Positions 58,168 to 64,000 of a DNA stretch of 64,000 bases are shown here, in pieces. Source of the stretch: Stenopsyche tienmushanensis. Taxonomy: Eukaryota; Arthropoda; Insecta; Trichoptera; Stenopsychidae. The stretch is taken from the NCBI GenBank assembly GCA_008973525.1, contig WACJ01000551.1, positions 1,054,001 through 1,118,000 of the forward strand, read 5' to 3'. How positions within the stretch are numbered: the stretch's first letter is position 1; every line of letters begins with the position of its first letter. The notes under the pieces are model-generated. The model ran no database searches and was not told the origin of the DNA. It saw nothing but the letters and a program-made list of their open reading frames with translations. The position numbers were made by a program, and so were the translations under genes.

Positions 58168-58275
58168 AATATATAATAAAATAGGCACACGTTGTGCGTC
58201 TATGAGGTATGTGGAAAAAAGAAAGACCGATTTGCCCACCAATTGTCGGTTGGAGTTTCACTTTTCGTCACGTTT
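58168..58275 (+). repeat. dispersed repeat R34/58, copy 2
   Basis: Shares AATATATAATAAAATA (58168-58183) and GGTTGGAGTTTCACTTTTCG (from 58248) with 34207-34366, in the same order and strand. Confidence 0.6.
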
Positions 58276-60240
58276 AATTCAATTTACCCATACAATTTAA
58301 TATAATGATACAGGCTAGGATGATTAATAAATTCATGAAAGGCCACATATGAGTGATTGATTGCAAATCTTTTATTTTCCTATAAAAGTCTTTAGAAGAA
58401 GAGAATAATGTATTTTGCATTTATCATCTCACTCGCCCTGATAAGCACAAAATGCCCACTCAGACGTTAAATTACCCAAAAATTTAACTTCACTGTGTAG
58501 AAATCAAAATTTTCACAAGCAAAGTGGAATGATATATCAAACGGAGGGTTGTTATCGGCTCACATTAAACCTCTTAGTTCCCCCTTCGCCAATCGAAGCA
58601 GCGTCTCGGCCAAGGAGTGAATCCTTATTGGCTTTGTGATACAAACTCTTCAAATGACTCAGAAAACCACTTAACCGAGTACTGTGATAGTAATACCAGA
58701 AAACTTGGTCTTTGTCTCCAATTTTTTTTTTGATAGGTCTTTCTTTCTTTGGTGTCCGGGAGCGCGGCCAAGAGATATTGAATGGCCGCGGAAGGGGTGA
58801 CTTATTTCGAGATATGTCCGCAAAGTTTATTCTGCACGCTGCAAGCTTATATCGATTGCAGCTTTCGGCTTTTTAACCGGAGCTCTAAATCTTACTTTTA
58901 TCATTTAAGACTTGATTTATTCGTTTTTGTTGTTTTTGTTCGTCTACGTTGCGAAAATATCGGGCCGGTAATGTAAACAAGCGTACGGGATTTCGGATGA
59001 TCGATTTGAGGATGTACAAACAGAATAGACGATATAAATTACAAACGATGCCTTCAAGACAGAATGGATACGAATGAAAATATTTTTACGATTACATTAA
59101 TACGAACATGTTTACATGCGCTTGGATTTCGATGGATCTTGCGCATAAAAAGGCTTCTATGACTTTGGAAATGAAAGCCTTCCGTTGCTTCGGCGAAAAA
59201 CATCTTCGGCACAAACAAACCTGTGTGCGATCATGAACTATTGTAATATTTTACTTGGAAGCCATTAGATGAAATCGAACAAAGTATGCGAAAATATCTG
59301 ATTTCCGCAAGAGTTTAACCTTGTTCGCTTACTAATGGGAAAATATTTTAGACGTACGCAAACAGAAATATTTACCTTTCATTGCCATTGCTTTAAATAA
59401 TTCTGACATGAATCATAAAGGACTTTTTCAGATATGAACATGAATGATATGGAATACTGCCAAACATTCTTAATACTTGCGTTTTTATGTTCATTCTGAA
59501 AACTCAATACAATTTTATTTGTCTTTTAAAATCATTTTTAATTTCATTCTACTTCACTTTGTCATATATAAGTAGAACCCAAAATGGTTGTAATTTTATT
59601 GGTTGGTCGTTTTTGGGGATTATTTGCAATTAGACTGCTGCAATTTCAAGTCGTATTTTGTGCTCTTTCGTTGATTATACTCATTAAGAATAAATTGTGT
59701 CAAATCAAATCAACTTAAAAAAATTGCAACAATGCAAATTATAATAGGTTATCATTCGAGAGTATTTGAAAATTGGTTCTAATAAGTCTGTACAGTGAAC
59801 AAACATGAATTCCAATATTTGCAACTAAAAAAAAGTGTTAAAATCAGAAGAATTAAATTTTATTTGGATTCGTTCATAAGGGATCATTTTTAATGTGGCA
59901 TTCGAAAGAAATCTCACCCAGGAATTCTATGAGAACCGAAACCAAAAAGCTCGTAACTTTTTGAAATCCATAGATTTCAGATTTTCACATAATTTTATCA
60001 CAACATCGATCGATATAAATATAATAGTATTTTTGATATAATATGGCAGCAAATTGGTAACATTGATCAATATTTTGATTACCCAATGTAAATTTTATAT
60101 AAATATACATATCATGCTTCGTTATATGTTCGAATATGAACATTATGATCCTGTCATTTTACGACAGAACCATCTGATGAGCAGACCAGCTGATGAAATA
60201 AACATGATAATAAACAACAGCATCATTTTCCATGTCCATA
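58276..60240. other. intergenic; mixed islands 58.4-59.4 kb
   Basis: Complex DNA at 58400-59000 (for example GCGGCCAAGAGATATTGAAT and TCGGGCCGGTAATG) and 59100-59360, otherwise AT-rich. No recognisable protein in any frame. Confidence 0.4.
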
Positions 60241-60660
60241 ATGTAGACTCTGGGCAATTTCCTGAAGATATTATGAATGCGAAAGATCCTCGGGGGGATT
60301 TTAAGCAATTGAAGGATACCTGAGGATGGTGTTGCCAGCATTCTGTGTAATATGTGCCTTGTAAATTATACGAGGAATGAATCAAGGCAATGACGTCGGG
60401 CCGTAATAAAGCTGTCCCGATAAGGCCCTGGCTTATCCTCAGGGCCGTAAATTTTGTATCCGCATCTCTCCTCCGTCAGTGTATCGCCCCTAACCAAATT
60501 GATGCGGATCATAAACGGGACCACGCCAAGAAGACGATTTATAATCCTGTTCTGGATGAGTGCCGCAGCCGCCTATGCTGTTCAGATCTTCATCGGGAAT
60601 GACATTAAAAAGGAGACCTACTCCCTCAATAAGGAGCAGCACTGGAACTAAGATTTATAT
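60241..60660. other. GC-rich island with paired GGGCCGTAA words
   Basis: GGGCCGTAATAAA (GCCGTAA 60400-60406) and GGGCCGTAAATTTT (60444-60450) lie 44 bp apart. TTTAYGGC cores are preferred by posterior-Hox and caudal-type homeodomains. All strands carry short overlapping frames, none recognisable. A cis-regulatory role is inferred. Confidence 0.35.
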
Positions 60661-61759
60661 TGTTATTTTGCAGAGTCCATGTTACGACAGAGAGCCGATA
60701 CTAAAAGCATTATTATTACGCCAACAAACAGTAGCGATAATCTGCAACATGATTTATGTCCTTCACGGAAAGACTCCCTGTACATAAGATGAAACATTAT
60801 TATATGTATTCAATAAAATTTAGATGTTTGTATGTTTGTAAAATTTAAATTTACAAACTATGAATACAAAGCATGAATTAAATATTTCAATACTATTCAA
60901 AAGGCGATGATTCATTGAGTTACAGTGAATTTTGTTAATATTCAAAACTATTCATGATGGATATGATTAACACCTTTCTTTTGGGGGATCATCGCGTGCT
61001 AATTTTTCTCTTCAGTTTTCTCGCTTTTACAATAAAAACGAAATTTTCATACATTTTTTAAATACTGATCATGAAAATATCAATGGAAAATATTATATAT
61101 AATACATTATTTTCGGTTAATAAATCGAAATTAGGTGATTAAAATTCAATCATGCATTGCAAAATAAATTTGATAAACTCTCAATTATGACGCTAGGACA
61201 CTAAATTATGAAATTGTGAAAAACATATATATCTCTTCGATTAATAAATTCAAAATATATTTTTATCTCATAACTTCAATATTAATTTTTAAAAAAAGTA
61301 GTAATTACTTGAGAAATATCCCAATCAAGGGTGCATTGATCGGCTAACGATATATAAAAATTGATTTTAATGACACTGCATATGGTTTTAATTTTGCAAT
61401 TAAAAATAATAATATGGAAGCAGTGATTAATGAAACAATCGAGTTTATGGGATTAAAGTTGTAGGACGTTGTTTTAATAATTTGCAGTGATTGCTTAAGA
61501 TGAGCCACGTAGACAATCGATTGGCAGCATTGATGACCAAGAGTCACGCGTGGATACTGAATGAAATTCACCAACTGCTATACAATGTTTTTAATATAAT
61601 ATTTCCATAGATAAAGCCCACCAAAGAAGCTTTTTGATAGAATGATCACAATGACGATATAGTGACCTAACATAGATGTTATTTATTATTCGTTGTTGTG
61701 GTTTATTAAGAGGAACCACATTGGGATGCTGTTTTATTCGCGTTTTTTGCATAATTTTT
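60661..61759. other. AT-rich intergenic DNA
   Basis: Nothing recognisable. Confidence 0.5.
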
Positions 61760-62090
61760 TAACAGTAAAAAAATAATTAGAATTTGTTTAAACTTAGATG
61801 ATATTTAATTCATATTTTGAAATACATTTGATTTTTTTTTAAAGTAGTTTTTGCTGGAAATAGTCGAGTTATAAAACTGCTTTCTATGAAAGATCGCCAT
61901 CAGAGTTTACTGCTTTAATGCAATGTGAAAATTACAATTTTTAATTTTATTAACAATATAGTTTATAAACAGGTGGATTAAGTTTAGATTGAAAAAAGGA
62001 AAAAAAATGTTTTAAACAATAATATTATCTCAGAATTTGGTTACTCTTAATTGTAATTAAACAAATAATATTTATATAAATTTTTAAAAC
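61760..62090 (-). mobile_element. unclassified transposon remnant, copy C (3' end only)
   Basis: In the orientation of copy A it begins TTAACAGT...ATTAGAATTTGTTTAAACTT. It carries CGCCATCAGAGTTTACTGC, the complement of the CTCTGATGGCG segment of copy B. It ends past AATAATATTATCTCAGAATT, shared with A (near 25200) and B (near 31872). The coding part is absent, so only the 3' tail inserted or survived. Confidence 0.6.
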
Positions 62091-62151
62091 TATATATTAT
62101 AAATATAAAACTATAAATTTAATTATGATCTGTGCTAACCTAATCTTGCAT

Positions 62152-62196
62152 CTTGTTTTTGCTCATTATATCTATAACATAATGAGCAAAAACAAG
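62152..62196. repeat. perfect 18-bp inverted repeat (hairpin)
   Basis: CTTGTTTTTGCTCATTAT (62152-62169), 9-nt loop, exact reverse complement (62179-62196). No mismatch and no flanking duplication. Confidence 0.9.
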
Positions 62197-64000
62197 TTTA
62201 CGAATAAACATTGTTTTCATCATGAATTTAAAAAATTGTATCATATATTATTGAATGTTTACAAAATTGTACATTTAATGACTTGATTAAAAACACCCTT
62301 TCGGCTATTCGTTAAATCAAAAAATAAATAAGAAAATATTATAAATTAAACTTCATTATTGGAAAGAGAGAAAAACAAACATTTCATATTAACAATTTAT
62401 TTAGAGACATGATTCTTAGAATTTCATAATAATATTCTTTGAAGATTATTTTTTGAATTTACGAACAAAATAATAAAATAATCAATGTCTACGAATATAA
62501 TAAGAATTTTGTCAACAACCTTCATCAATGATATTTAACACATCAAGCACCATCCCATACAGGTGTATATATTTTTCCATATACAAGCTGCTATATTAAA
62601 ACACCCTTGCTATATAGAATGATTAACAGCCGAGCTTAAAAAATGATTCGTCAGATTGAAAGATCCTATCGCATTCCTATCTACCGCTTTCCACACATTT
62701 TTTGGTGTTATTTTTGGTTTATTCCTCGTCGTTGGGAGCATTTTTTTCCCTTTGATTAATGGTATTTTTCCAGCATTGGGCCATGGTAGTATCGAATTAC
62801 TGTGCAAAAAGGGCAACAAAAAATTAAATGGACGAGGTCGTCACAGGGACAATACGGTCAGTCAAGGCCGTCGCTCAGACGGTAAATCCGTGAATGGGTT
62901 TAAATTTCATGGCGGACATTCTTCTTCCCGAATGTGCCGCATTCATTTAATTTACATTTTTGCCATTTCATGTAATAGTAACCAAAAGATATTAGCTTTG
63001 AAATTTAAAAAAATATATACATATCAATACGTATTAAAAAATAGGGCATTGAAATGTTTTCACCATACCAAATGTGACTCATTTTAATATAAGAATTAAG
63101 CCACTGAAAATAGAATATTTTTTGTAAAAAACAAGTTATAGCATTGTATAAAATTTTAATAAAAATATTGTTTCTAAAATTTTATTCAAGACAGTTATTT
63201 TGTTCTGATGGGTCTGCTGTCTAACCCGTTTAACCCGTTTATCGCCACGCCGCACTTTTGGCGCACTACTTCTAGAAATAACAAGGGAGATGAGGTTATT
63301 GGTTAGATTGGCACTTGACACTTGAAAATCCATCAAATTTTATTTACCATAAACATAAAAATGAGCTTATGTGCAAAACACCCTGTAAATGTACATTCGG
63401 TTCTCCTCAGCACATTTCAAGTTTTCATATTAGTAAGTTAGCCAAAGTTTAGTCTTTACTAATTTTACCATTATACGTTTTTAAAACAAACAATAAAAAA
63501 TAGCATTCTCAATTTGACTTTATTATATCTACTTGTTAAAGAATTATGATATTTTAGAAAATTCAAATTGTTTGTCAAAATTTCCTCTAATTAACCCTTT
63601 TTAGTACTTTTATCAATCACCAATGGACATTGTTGGTTAAAAATAAACTTAAGCAAAGTTTATAACCAGCTTCAGATGCTATCATCGTTTTCGAGCGTTC
63701 TCACAGAAATACCACAAACACCGCATCAAAGCGAACACAAGCAAAGTTTTGGGCATTAAATCATTTTTCCTTTTTGTTAATGGGCCATATTTCAAATTTA
63801 TTGCCTTTTCATTATTAAAATTCCTTCAATAGCCCAACAACATGCTTTGAGTTTATAAATTGGAACAGGCAAGATATATTTGGATGAAAGGTACAGGCAA
63901 GAATGACAATGAAAGGCGCCATTTTCAGCATCAGCTTCTTCCTTTTGGCATCTTGCGCGGGCTTTTCATTAAAAAGTATTGCAAGTTGCATCGCGCGGAG
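62197..64000. other. intergenic; mixed patches, no supported gene
   Basis: A 143-codon + frame (62656-63087) opens with a hydrophobic run (FFGVIFGLFLVVGSIFFPLI) but is overlapped by a minus frame and has no recognisable domain. The patch 63190-63320 contains repeated AACCCGTTTAACCCGTTT and GCCACGCCGCACTTTTGGCG. AAAACACCCTGTAAATG (63376-63392) is close to AAAACATCCTGTATAAC (56597-56613) and may be a shared repeat edge. Confidence 0.4.

Noticed and set aside
62656..63087. 143-codon + frame with hydrophobic N-terminus, and the overlapping 69-codon minus frame
   Set aside because: Neither has a recognisable domain, and overlapping open frames in a mixed-composition patch are expected. No start or splice support.
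63376..63392. Shared AAAACA(C/T)CCTGTA edge with 56597-56613
   Set aside because: Only about 14 bp is shared, and flanks do not align; cannot be called a repeat family here.

Overview
The window looks like nuclear DNA of an insect. It is AT-rich throughout, carries several decayed mariner elements, a pogo/Tigger element, an R1-like non-LTR retrotransposon and LTR remnants, and has no bacterial gene structure. No complete host gene was found in 64 kb. The best host-gene candidate is one exon-like open frame on the minus strand near 3.57-3.99 kb, and I could not name its product. Most of the window is best read as an intergenic or intronic gene desert.

Layout. 0-10 kb: mariner copy 1 (645-1465), a hAT-like terminus and A/T-simple DNA near 1.9 kb, the exon candidate, a GC-rich island near 5.9-6.15 kb, and a decayed coding remnant at 7.2-7.7 kb flanked and invaded by two perfect hairpins. 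10-20 kb: two 3' mariner fragments (9.93-10.31, 12.43-12.88 kb), a 92-bp palindromic mariner-type MITE (14.54 kb), a tRNA-like fragment, a GAGA/CTCTC-flanked segment (17.25-17.45 kb) and a hAT-like remnant (17.74 kb). 20-35 kb: a broken arthropod repeat-derived gene (20.2-20.9 kb), a clean 252-bp solo LTR with 4-bp target duplication (22765-23016), two inverted copies of one repeat with a recognisable C-terminal coding end (25.0-26.4 and 30.7-32.2 kb), an anonymous coding remnant between them, and a second LTR relative (33.7 kb). 35-50 kb: a Tigger pseudogene (39.1-40.4 kb), a second MITE end (42 kb), mariner copy 2 (45239-46097) and an 18-bp perfect palindrome (49742). 50-64 kb: a 5'-truncated R1-like element with an uninterrupted 340-codon frame (49.9-51.1 kb), a hAT-like terminus, a hairpin-bearing tandem pair (56.1 kb), a dispersed repeat shared with 34.2 kb, a third fragment of the inverted repeat (61.8-62.1 kb) and another perfect hairpin (62.15 kb).

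Between the mobile elements the DNA alternates between very AT-rich stretches and compositionally complex, GC-richer islands of 200-1000 bp. The islands keep no long reading frame and contain homeodomain-, octamer- and GAGA-like words. I infer that they are candidate conserved non-coding or enhancer-like elements, but this cannot be shown from one genome. No autonomous mobile element, tRNA gene, rRNA gene or CRISPR array is present, and I did not find a new multi-gene system. The most unusual direct observations are four perfect short-loop hairpins, the inverted repeat pair, and two mariner copies that share one internal-deletion junction.
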